From assembly GCF_026153205.1 (NCBI RefSeq), contig NZ_JAPFBW010000008.1, positions 62,001 to 126,000 of the forward strand: a DNA stretch of 64,000 nt. Reading direction: 5' to 3'. The first letter of the stretch is position 1. Each line of letters opens with the position of its first letter. Source of the DNA: Aquabacterium sp. A7-Y (GTDB lineage Bacteria > Pseudomonadota > Gammaproteobacteria > Burkholderiales > Burkholderiaceae_C). The position numbers and the translations under genes are program-made. Of this stretch, positions 42,645 to 50,441 are shown in pieces. The notes beneath the pieces are model-generated. The model ran no database searches, was not told the DNA's origin, and saw only the letters and a program-made list of their open reading frames with translations.

Positions 42645-43255
42645 GAGATTTGCAGAACCTCCGCCAGCGCTCGCCGTGGCTTCTGCGGCCAGTTTCCGGG
42701 CGCGGCGCGGCCGACCGCTACGAGCATGACGGGTACCTCCTTGCGCCCCAGTCCGAATTCGCGCACGACGCCTTCGGCATCGAATCCGACCATCGGGCAG
42801 GACACGAAGCCCATCGCTTCGGCTGCATAGATCAGCGTCGCGGCTCCGAGAGTGGCGGATCGCACGGCTTCGTCGCGCGACGTCTGGGGGTCGGCATACT
42901 GCGCGCGTGCGCCTTCCTGCCAGGCCGACGCCGTCGCCACCGGCAGGAAGCCGGCTTCGATGAACGAGGACAGTCGCCTCGGGATGTCGGCGTGATCAGG
43001 AAGGACGCCGCAGACGATGAAGGTGACAGCGGCTTGCGACACTTTCGCCTGCCCGTGGGCGAGGTCCCGCAACCGCGTCTTCGCCTCCGGCGTCCGTAGC
43101 GCGATAAAGCGCCAGTTCTGAAGGTTGAAGGCGGTCGGTGCCCGTGTGGCGAGGCGCACCAACTCCTCGATCTCCGCATTTGTCAGCGCATGACCAGCAT
43201 CGAATAGGTTGGCTGATACACGCCGCTCAATCAGGGCAATGGTTGGGTGGGTCAT
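42641..43255 (-). CDS. nitroreductase-family protein
   Basis: The 204-residue flavoprotein has the FMN-binding pattern LIERRVSANLFDAG, the conserved ATRAPTAFNLQNWRFIAL (about residues 36-53) and a C-terminal EFGLGRKEVPVMLVAVGRAA. This places it near RutE-like nitroreductases. It probably reduces enones or nitro compounds with NAD(P)H. It is co-transcribed with the EamA exporter and divergent from a LysR regulator, suggesting a detoxification pair. Confidence 0.9.
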   Translation of the reverse strand: MTHPTIALIERRVSANLFDAGHALTNAEIEELVRLATRAPTAFNLQNWRFIALRTPEAKTRLRDLAHGQAKVSQAAVTFIVCGVLPDHADIPRRLSSFIEAGFLPVATASAWQEGARAQYADPQTSRDEAVRSATLGAATLIYAAEAMGFVSCPMVGFDAEGVVREFGLGRKEVPVMLVAVGRAAPGNWPQKPRRALAEVLQIS

Positions 43256-43294
43256 CTGGCTCGTGGCAAGTGAAAAAGTCCGCCAAGCGTAGAA

Positions 43295-43344
43295 AGTTCA
43301 CCGGCAGTTGATAACCCCCAGGAAGGGAAATAAATAGTTCACCC
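43295..43344. promoter_or_regulatory. direct repeats AGTTCACC, likely LysR sites
   Basis: AGTTCACC occurs at 43295-43302 and again at 43337-43344, 42 bases apart, about four helical turns. Both lie in the 104-base gap between the divergent nitroreductase and LysR genes. Spacing on one DNA face suits a LysR tetramer. This is inference. Confidence 0.45.
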
Positions 43345-43359
43345 TGAGAGAATAGTCCG

Positions 43360-44256
43360 ATGGACCGCTATACCGCCCTTCAGGTTTTTCGCCATGTGGC
43401 CCAGCTGAAGAGCTTCTCGGAAGCCGGACGGCGGCTCGGCCTGTCGCCCGCCGCGGTGAGCAAGAACATTGCGGAGTTGGAGGCGCACGTCGGCGCGCGG
43501 CTGATCCACAGGACGACACGTCGAATGGCGTTGACCGAGGAGGGCCAAACCTATCTGGAGCACGTCGCGCGCGCCTTGGACGCGCTGGCCGAGGCGGACC
43601 GGTCCTTGTGTCCCATCAAGACAGGTCCGAGCGGAATCCTGCGTGTCAGCGCACCCATGACCGTGACACTCACCAGGCTCTCTACGCAGATTCCCCACTT
43701 CTTGTCGCGCTACCCCGAGCTGACTTTGGATCTCCATCTCGACGACAGGCGCGTGGACCTGATTCGGGACGGTTTCGACCTCGCGATCCGGGGCAGCGAC
43801 AACCTGGAGGACTCGAGCATGGTCGCCAGAAAGCTGGCCGTCATGCCGCATGTGCTCTGCGCAGCACCGTCCTACTTCAAGACACATGGAAGACCCACGA
43901 GGCCTTCCGACCTGAGGTCCCACAACTGCATTCGGTTCACCCTCTCGGCACATGCAGACCAATGGGAATTCAGCAAGGACGGGCGCACTGAACGGGTTGT
44001 CATCGACACCCGCTACTCGGTCACGTCGAGCCTGGCTGTGCGCGACGCGCTCCGCGAAGGCTTCGGTCTCAGCTTGATTCCCTATCCCTACGTTGAAGGC
44101 GACTTGAGGGAAGGAAGGCTGCAGTCTGCACTGGACGACTGGGCCGCCGTGGAAACGACGCTCTATGCGGTCTATGCGTCGCGGCAGCATCTCGCTCCGA
44201 AGATCCGCGTGTTTCTCGATTTCCTGGTGGAAGCGTTCAGCCGGGAATCTTGCTGA
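43360..44256 (+). CDS. LysR-family transcriptional regulator
   Basis: The 298-residue protein has the helix-turn-helix LKSFSEAGRRLGLSPAAVSK and a CrgA-like effector domain (GILRVSAPMTVTLTRLSTQI, DGFDLAIRGSDNLEDSSMVA). It is divergent from the nitroreductase/EamA operon and probably regulates it. The length is normal. Confidence 0.93.
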   Translation: MDRYTALQVFRHVAQLKSFSEAGRRLGLSPAAVSKNIAELEAHVGARLIHRTTRRMALTEEGQTYLEHVARALDALAEADRSLCPIKTGPSGILRVSAPMTVTLTRLSTQIPHFLSRYPELTLDLHLDDRRVDLIRDGFDLAIRGSDNLEDSSMVARKLAVMPHVLCAAPSYFKTHGRPTRPSDLRSHNCIRFTLSAHADQWEFSKDGRTERVVIDTRYSVTSSLAVRDALREGFGLSLIPYPYVEGDLREGRLQSALDDWAAVETTLYAVYASRQHLAPKIRVFLDFLVEAFSRESC

Positions 44257-44445
44257 AGAACCGAGCGGGCACGAGATCCGATGCCAGGACGTCAACATGC
44301 CCTATCCGAGATAGAACCCGTGAATGCGCACGAGCTCACGCCACAAATTCGCCTTTTCCATGAGAATTGGCACTGGGCCCGTACGCTTCGCCTGTAGTGC
44401 AGCGCTGTGTCGGGGATCTGCAGTACCGGATCGCTGGAGGTTGCC

Positions 44446-44931
44446 ATGGCGAAGACACGAGGGGCAAGGGCAGATCGATCGGCAGCCACTGGCGAGCACG
44501 GTTCGGTGGCAATTCGCCGGGCCTTCCGGGGTGCGGGACTCACAGTCCTGGCGGCCGCGGTGGCACTGGCCGGATGCACGACGCCCGGCCTTGTTGGCTG
44601 CCGGACCGGCGAGCAGCGTTGGATCAACGAGACCTTGTACTTCGGCACTGCGCGCCCCGGCGGCGCAGTGTCCGCCGAGGACTGGCAAGGTTTCGTTGAT
44701 ACCGCTATCACGCCGCGTTTTCCGCAAGGGCTGACACACTGGCCCGCTGCTGGGCAGTGGCGCGGCGCCTCGGGCGAGATCGAACGCGAGACGGCCCACG
44801 TTCTTGCCTTGGCGCACCCCGACAACGCGACGAGCCGGGCTGCCATCGACGCTATCGTCAAGGACTATCGGCAGTTTTTCGAGCAGGAGGCGGTGCTCCG
44901 TGTGCGGTCCCCAGCCTGTGTGTCCTACTGA
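44446..44931 (+). CDS. DUF3574 lipoprotein
   Basis: The 161-residue product has a signal segment ending AAAVALAGCTTPG (lipobox LAGC) after an unusually long basic leader. A DUF3574 domain follows: ETLYFGTARPGGAVSAEDWQ, ITPRFPQGLTHWPAAGQWRG and EQEAVLRVRSPACVSY. The role is unknown. GGAGG lies 5 bases before ATG 44446. It stands alone; a gap of 276 bases follows. Confidence 0.85.
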   Translation: MAKTRGARADRSAATGEHGSVAIRRAFRGAGLTVLAAAVALAGCTTPGLVGCRTGEQRWINETLYFGTARPGGAVSAEDWQGFVDTAITPRFPQGLTHWPAAGQWRGASGEIERETAHVLALAHPDNATSRAAIDAIVKDYRQFFEQEAVLRVRSPACVSY

Positions 44932-45207
44932 GGGTGGGTCCATACCGGGCCGGGACAGCGCTGCCGACTGGCACCGAGTGGCGCAGGGCACAGGAAAGGT
45001 GACGTGTCACTATGATTGCGCGCCTCGCCGCACCCCATGTAGACTTCCGGCGGGCGAGGCCAGACCAGGGTTCCTTCTCACCCTTTCCTGGTAAATACCC
45101 GGTCGCTTTCCTCGCCCTCCAGACAACTTCAGCCTTGCGCCGCGCTTCGCCTGTTCTCAGCCGGCGCCAAGATGGCGGCGAACAGGCCGCAGCCAAAAGG
45201 CTGAGAC

Positions 45208-47349
45208 ATGAATGACTCTCTGCTGCTCGTCGCCAACGGTTTCCTCCACGTGCCGGCGCCGACATCGCCCGCCAGCGCAAGCGCAAAGCAGCGCGCCCAC
45301 CTCGGCACGGTGCTGGCGAACCTTGCGTCCTACGGATATGCACCGTCCATCGCTGCACTCGAAGCTCTCCGTCAGCTGGAGTTGTCCCAGCTGAAGCGGT
45401 TCTGGCGCGAGGTGGAGCCTGCGTTGCAGCGGATCACCGGCGCGGATCGACGCATGGCCGACTTTGTCGTCTACAAGAACTTCCCGGACGAAGTCCTGTC
45501 GATGAGCCAGGCCGGGTACTGGATTCGCCAGATCTCCATGTACCTGGGCGCCCCGAACGAATGGTTCACGCAGGAGGCGGCCGAGCGCCCCATGCTGGAC
45601 GAGCGCCTGGCGCTCAAGGTGCTCGACCTGGCAGGCACCGACGCCTTCGACCGAATCGCTGCAGCGCTCACGGCATCTCGCTTCCGTTGGACCGACCTGC
45701 AGCGCGACCATGCCTTGCAGCTTCTCGGCACCAGCCGCGGACCGCTGGACCTTGGCGCCTTCGGCTTCAAGGAGAACGGCATCCGGGCGATCGCCGCGTC
45801 GCTCGACCATCAGCGTGAGATTCACATCCGGGACGCCACCGACGTGCTGCGCCTCGCTGCGGCCCTGTCGGATGCGGACATCTCGCTGCGCGGGGACGTG
45901 AAGTTCGCCCGCTTCAGCCGCGCGCGCCGCCGGCAATTGGTGACCATGCTCGAAGCGGCGCCGCACCTGGACGAAGACTTCGGTGCCCGTCCCCACCTGT
46001 TCAAGCACCTGTTGTCGCGTCTCCACCCGGGTGACTTCCAGGCACCGAGGGTCAGCGCGGCCTACGACCGGCTCTACCGCGGTCTGATCGAGACGCACAA
46101 CGCGCGAATCGAGCGCCTGCTGCAGGCGCGCGACGAGGCGGTGCTCGATCTCGTGGTCGAGCGGCCCGGCGAGGCGGCTCGCCGCCTGCACCAGCTGTAC
46201 ACCCTCTTCGGCAGCTCGGCGGTGGACCGGTTCTGCGCCGTGGCGGAGCGTCTGCCGACCGCCCGCCTGCTGCAGCTGCGCAAGTACGCCGAGACGATCA
46301 ACGACCGGGCGACGCTGATGCACCCGCCCCGAGGCGCCTGGGCCAGGGCCAGGATCATGCCCAACGAGAAACAGCCGCTCGGCGAGCCAGCCCGTGCCGC
46401 CCTGCTCGGTGTGATCGACAAGGTGGTGTCGGCGCGTCTGGCGTCTGCACTTCCGCACGGTGTTGTCGTGGACCCCGCCGTGGCACATGTGAAGCTGCCG
46501 ACCAACGACCAGGAGCTGGCGCCTTATGGCCGGGGCACCCGCTTTCCGATCCCGCCTGAGGTGACGTTGGTGCGGACCGCCTCCTACTGGCGGGCGAAAA
46601 CCACCGGCGGGGGGAACATCTGGTACGACAACGGTTGGGTCTTCTTGACCGGCAGCTTCCAGCCGGTCGGCGCCGTGTGCTGGAATCTTCCCCGAACGAA
46701 AGGTGCTGCTTTCTCGGGAGACCCGACCAACTCGAAGGACTCGGAAGGTCGCGCCTGCCAGCTGATCGACCTGGACCTCAAAGCCTTGAACGCGCGGGGC
46801 GTGCGTTATGCCGTGTGGAACGTGCTGGCCTACAACCGCATCAAGTTCTCGGCGGCGGAGGAGGTTTGTGCAGCGCTCCAGTGGGGAGAGGACGCACGCG
46901 CCGGCGGGCTCTTCGAAGCAGCGCGCGCGCAAATGGTCTTCCCGCTCAAAGGCGATGCACTGACGAAGTACGTCGCCTACCTCGATCTGCACACTCGCGA
47001 GCTGGTGTACATGGACGCGGACCTCGGCGGGGCCGTGAACGCTGCATCGTCCAACCAGGAGCGACTGTCGTCGCTCATGCCGGCCTACCTGGAGTACCTC
47101 GCATCCTTGCCGTCGGTGGCCGACTTGTTCGCCACTGCGCCGAAGGGCGACGTGCCGGTGCTTTACAGCGACGAAGGTGTCGACCTTCCTCGCGGTCAGT
47201 GCGCTTATGTGTTCCAGCGACGGAACGCTGCCAACGACGTGCGACCGCTCGAACTCGCGGGCCTGCTTGGCGCCGCGGACGCGGTGCGGGTCGCCGACCA
47301 GACTGCGGCAGCTGCCGAACCCACACCGGTCTGCCCACCCTCCGCGTGA
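45208..47349 (+). CDS. large cytoplasmic protein, possibly TerD-like C-terminus
   Basis: The 713-residue protein has no signal peptide. Its N-terminal 400 residues are helical (SQLKRFWREVEPALQRITGA, RARRRQLVTMLEAAPHLDED). The C-terminal 250 residues contain YDNGWVFLTGSFQ, SGDPTNSKDSEGRACQLIDL, GVRYAVWNVLAYNRIKF and KYVAYLDLHTRELVYMDADL. These have the order of a TerD-type stress domain (acidic loop, DL strand, paired strands), but this likeness is by eye only. AAGG precedes the ATG. It is convergent with the next gene. Confidence 0.7.
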   Translation: MNDSLLLVANGFLHVPAPTSPASASAKQRAHLGTVLANLASYGYAPSIAALEALRQLELSQLKRFWREVEPALQRITGADRRMADFVVYKNFPDEVLSMSQAGYWIRQISMYLGAPNEWFTQEAAERPMLDERLALKVLDLAGTDAFDRIAAALTASRFRWTDLQRDHALQLLGTSRGPLDLGAFGFKENGIRAIAASLDHQREIHIRDATDVLRLAAALSDADISLRGDVKFARFSRARRRQLVTMLEAAPHLDEDFGARPHLFKHLLSRLHPGDFQAPRVSAAYDRLYRGLIETHNARIERLLQARDEAVLDLVVERPGEAARRLHQLYTLFGSSAVDRFCAVAERLPTARLLQLRKYAETINDRATLMHPPRGAWARARIMPNEKQPLGEPARAALLGVIDKVVSARLASALPHGVVVDPAVAHVKLPTNDQELAPYGRGTRFPIPPEVTLVRTASYWRAKTTGGGNIWYDNGWVFLTGSFQPVGAVCWNLPRTKGAAFSGDPTNSKDSEGRACQLIDLDLKALNARGVRYAVWNVLAYNRIKFSAAEEVCAALQWGEDARAGGLFEAARAQMVFPLKGDALTKYVAYLDLHTRELVYMDADLGGAVNAASSNQERLSSLMPAYLEYLASLPSVADLFATAPKGDVPVLYSDEGVDLPRGQCAYVFQRRNAANDVRPLELAGLLGAADAVRVADQTAAAAEPTPVCPPSA

Positions 47350-47384
47350 GGCCCTTCACGGCGCACGCGTCCCACAACAGCTCA

Positions 47385-49232
47385 TCAGGTGTTGTGCTGG
47401 ATGACGCGGAGCGCCGCCGTATCGTAGACCGTCTCCGGGTTCACGGCTTCGACAGGCTGGCCGTCCGGGTCACGCGGGTAAGCCGACTCAACGAGCTCGT
47501 CACCTCGCTTCTTCTGGCCCTCTGTCTCGACATCGACAACGGCGTCGATGAGTACCCCGCCGGCCGCAGCAGCGGCGTCGTAACCGCTGGCTGAGAATAT
47601 GGCCTTCAGCAACTCGGCCTGCGCCTCGGCATCCTTGCTGATGTTCCGCACGCTCGCCTGGATCGATCCGACGAAGTAGCCGAGGACTTGCGCATTGCGC
47701 CCGTCCGGCGCCTTGAAGCGCGCAGACGGGTCCTCGTTGAGATCATTGCCGCGACTGAGCTTGTCGATGATGGCCTTGATTTCGTCGTTTCGGCCCTGCC
47801 GGATCATCTGCTCGGTAAAGGCCGAAATGCCGCGCCCCAACCGGGACGGGGAGCCGGTCTCCAGCGCCCGCATCACGCCGTTGGTGTCGCTGGTCAGGAT
47901 CCGGGAGAGCGACGAGGTCAGTTGCTCGACTTGTTCGGGAGTCACCGCGAAGGCCTGTCCGGCAGCCCGGGTTGTTGCGGCGGTGCTCGGATCCCGCAAG
48001 GCGGCGAGCTCCTTCAGGTGAAGCGCTGCCTGCTCGAAGAGAATGGCTTTGACCTCGGCCGACTCGGGTGAGGCAGGCATCGCTGCGGCGGTCTCGAGAA
48101 GCGGTGAAAGCAGCGACGTATCGTAGGTGACCAGGACGAAGCCGTTGCCGACGTTGATCGTGTCTTGCTTGACGCACGCGTGGACGAGCGCTTCCAACTG
48201 CGCCCGCGTGAGCGAGTCGAGCACCCGAGCGACGGCGGGCGGGTCGCCTTGCAGCGACGCGATCAGTTGTGCCGAAAAGCGCGCTGCCTCGGGGTCGTTT
48301 TCGACATCGTCGGCAAGATCCTTGATCAACGCTTCCTTGGTGGCCGCCGGCGCCTTCTTGGCAACGGCCTCCCGGAAGGGCTTCTCATAGTCCGGATCGG
48401 CGAAGGCATGCTGCAATCGCTGCAACTGCTGCAGATCGGCGCCCTCCACCACGACATTCATCAACTCCTGCTGCTCCTCGCCGGTGAGGCCGCCCCAGAA
48501 GGTTCCCGACGGATCGCTCGTCCCCTCGCCTGCCCAGACCTTCAGCTGTCCGTCGTCGAGCCGCCTCAGCAGGTCGTTGCGTTGCTCCGGGCGAAGTTGA
48601 CTGAACTGGTTCGTGATCTCCAGCAATTCCTGGTGGGAAACGTCGTTCGGCCACCCCCAGGGTCCCGTGTTCTGATCGAGCCTGATTTCGATGTAACGCT
48701 TTGCCTCGTCCACGGTCGGCGGTGGCGGGGGTGGCGGCGTCGGACCGACCATGGGAGGGGGCGGCGGCAACAGACCTTTCAGCCGGTCTCCCGGCGCCGC
48801 GCAGTAGTCCACCGCATTCTGGAAGCCTTGCCGGGCCTTGTCGCGCTCCTGCGATGTAATGCGCTTCTCGTCGAGCGCGTTTTGAAGAATCTCCGGGCGC
48901 AGCCAGCTGTCGAACTCGCCCTGATCCAGTTCGATGATCGCGCTCACCAGGTCCGCCTGGTACTGCGGCTTTCCGTCGTTGGCGGCCAGTTCCTTCACCA
49001 GGCGTGCCATGCGATCTTCGAAACTGTTCTCTCCGATGAAGTTGGTTTCCGAACTGCTCAGGATCTCTTCCGCCTTCGCGCGGGCGGCCGGGTCGATCTC
49101 CCCCGACTTCCGTGCTTGCGTGCCGGGAATGAGCGACGGCGGGTGATTCTCTCCGTCTGCGGCGTGCGCAGAATCGGTGTAGCGATAGAACTGACTGAAG
49201 CCCGAAGTTCGGCCCTCTATCGAAAACCCCAT
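47385..49232 (-). CDS. 615-residue leaderless protein with proline hinge, effector-like
   Basis: The protein lacks a signal peptide. It has a polar N-terminal region (MGFSIEGRTSGFSQFYRYTD), a helical part, a proline hinge (LLPPPPPMVGPTPPPPPPP, about residues 158-176) and a long alpha-helical remainder rich in Ala, Glu and Gln (VTPEQVEQLTSSLSRILTSD). I do not recognise a catalytic motif. A polar start plus proline hinge is common in type III or type VI substrates, but no secretion genes are nearby. AAGGAG lies 7 bases before ATG 49232. Confidence 0.65.
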   Translation of the reverse strand: MGFSIEGRTSGFSQFYRYTDSAHAADGENHPPSLIPGTQARKSGEIDPAARAKAEEILSSSETNFIGENSFEDRMARLVKELAANDGKPQYQADLVSAIIELDQGEFDSWLRPEILQNALDEKRITSQERDKARQGFQNAVDYCAAPGDRLKGLLPPPPPMVGPTPPPPPPPTVDEAKRYIEIRLDQNTGPWGWPNDVSHQELLEITNQFSQLRPEQRNDLLRRLDDGQLKVWAGEGTSDPSGTFWGGLTGEEQQELMNVVVEGADLQQLQRLQHAFADPDYEKPFREAVAKKAPAATKEALIKDLADDVENDPEAARFSAQLIASLQGDPPAVARVLDSLTRAQLEALVHACVKQDTINVGNGFVLVTYDTSLLSPLLETAAAMPASPESAEVKAILFEQAALHLKELAALRDPSTAATTRAAGQAFAVTPEQVEQLTSSLSRILTSDTNGVMRALETGSPSRLGRGISAFTEQMIRQGRNDEIKAIIDKLSRGNDLNEDPSARFKAPDGRNAQVLGYFVGSIQASVRNISKDAEAQAELLKAIFSASGYDAAAAAGGVLIDAVVDVETEGQKKRGDELVESAYPRDPDGQPVEAVNPETVYDTAALRVIQHNT

Positions 49233-49509
49233 GGTGTGGCTCCTTTCGCTTCTGCGCCGATGAGATGTTCATCGGCGCGCTCGTCGAAATGAAAGGTAGT
49301 AGGCGCGGTCACAATGTCGACCGCGGAGAGGCACAGGAGATGTAAGTGCTGCAACTGCGCGACGTGACGCGCGGGAATGGGTCTGCCTCACCGATGGCAA
49401 ACTGTGTGACGGTGACGTGGACGCCACCAGGGACGCCTTCCGTTCCTTGGCGGACCAAGGACGGATCGGGAATCAGCCTCCGATGGGTTGGCGCTTGGGC
49501 GAGAAAAGG

Positions 49510-50013
49510 TCAAACATCGGACGCCATGGAGAACGAGAACCTCCACTCGAACCCATCGGCGATTCTCGACAGATCAGCGAGTGCGTGAACCACTTTCTCG
49601 CTCACGGGCCGGACGGGGTACTCCGCGCTCGCTCGGCCCCCCTCCCCATGCCCCACAAAGGTGACCCACACCCCGCCAGGCATCTTGGCGGGGACCATGA
49701 AAAGGATCTCCAGCGCCTTCACCTGCGAGCGGTCGAAGACGAAATACTCTCCATCATGGTAGAAGCCACTGTCCACCGGGGTGCCGCGCCTCAATTGAAA
49801 GATCGGGTTGGAGAACTGGCGCGACCGCCAGTAGTCGAGATACTCCAGCGGCAAAGGGCCATTGGAGCGCGCCTCGTGTCCCTGTACCGGCGTCAGCTGG
49901 GACAGACAGCTGCGCAGCAGTCGAAAGACCTGCTTGTTGTGCTCAGGATCTCCGTTCAGGACCAGTCGATCGCCGTTTGACAACTGGGTGCCTCCCTTTT
50001 GTTGGTGGGTCAT
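49510..50013 (-). CDS. unknown 167-residue protein
   Basis: This is a soluble protein with a polar start (MTHQQKGGTQLSNGDRLVLN), a middle with PLEYLDYWRSRQFSNPIFQL and a beta-strand stretch (GFYHDGEYFVFDRSQVKALE, PGGVWVTFVGHGEGG). The family is not recognised. It lies upstream of the 615-residue protein in the same orientation, 277 bases away. GGGAGG lies upstream of ATG 50013. Confidence 0.6.
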   Translation of the reverse strand: MTHQQKGGTQLSNGDRLVLNGDPEHNKQVFRLLRSCLSQLTPVQGHEARSNGPLPLEYLDYWRSRQFSNPIFQLRRGTPVDSGFYHDGEYFVFDRSQVKALEILFMVPAKMPGGVWVTFVGHGEGGRASAEYPVRPVSEKVVHALADLSRIADGFEWRFSFSMASDV

Positions 50014-50441
50014 GCCGCAGACGGCGTGCGATCACGCGGACGTGCAGCCGGATGACGGGACAAACCGGGGGCCGGTCCACGATGTTGCTGAAAGCCTCCC
50101 TGCCGGCATCGAGGTCACTATATCTTCCACAACCGGGTCGCGGCTGCCTCGGATGCGGGACGGGATTCTCCGGGGGGCGGGCCGGAGTCCTAGGGTTTTC
50201 CTGCATCCCGAGGTGTGACGCCGTCGTGGTTATTGCGCACCCCGCTTTTCCACAAGAAGAAGGCCGGCAGGCAGAATGCCCTGAGTCGCCCGCCTCGGTT
50301 CCCCCTGCCGTCAAACCCGGCCCGGCGCTGTATCTCGTGCAGGGAGCTTCCGTGCAGCGGCGTCCTTCCTCGAGCGGGAGCCTTCACACACCCTGCCACA
50401 CCGATGGCGAGGACCTCTTCCTAGGGCAGTACGGCAAGAAC
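50014..50441. other. 428-base region upstream of the GGDEF-EAL gene
   Basis: This holds the divergent promoters of the 167-residue protein and the GGDEF-EAL gene. The plus-strand frame of the latter is open through this DNA, so an earlier start (for example GTG 50336 or 50352) cannot be excluded, but the predicted extension is basic and proline-rich and unlike the protein proper. Confidence 0.4.

Noticed and set aside
45157-46992. A 611-codon minus-strand open frame
   Set aside because: It is antisense to the 713-residue gene, which has a ribosome site and better protein character.
49233-49330. Type III promoter box (TTCG-N16-TTCG) before the 615-residue protein
   Set aside because: Only one TTCG element is present at a suitable place; no second copy at the right distance.
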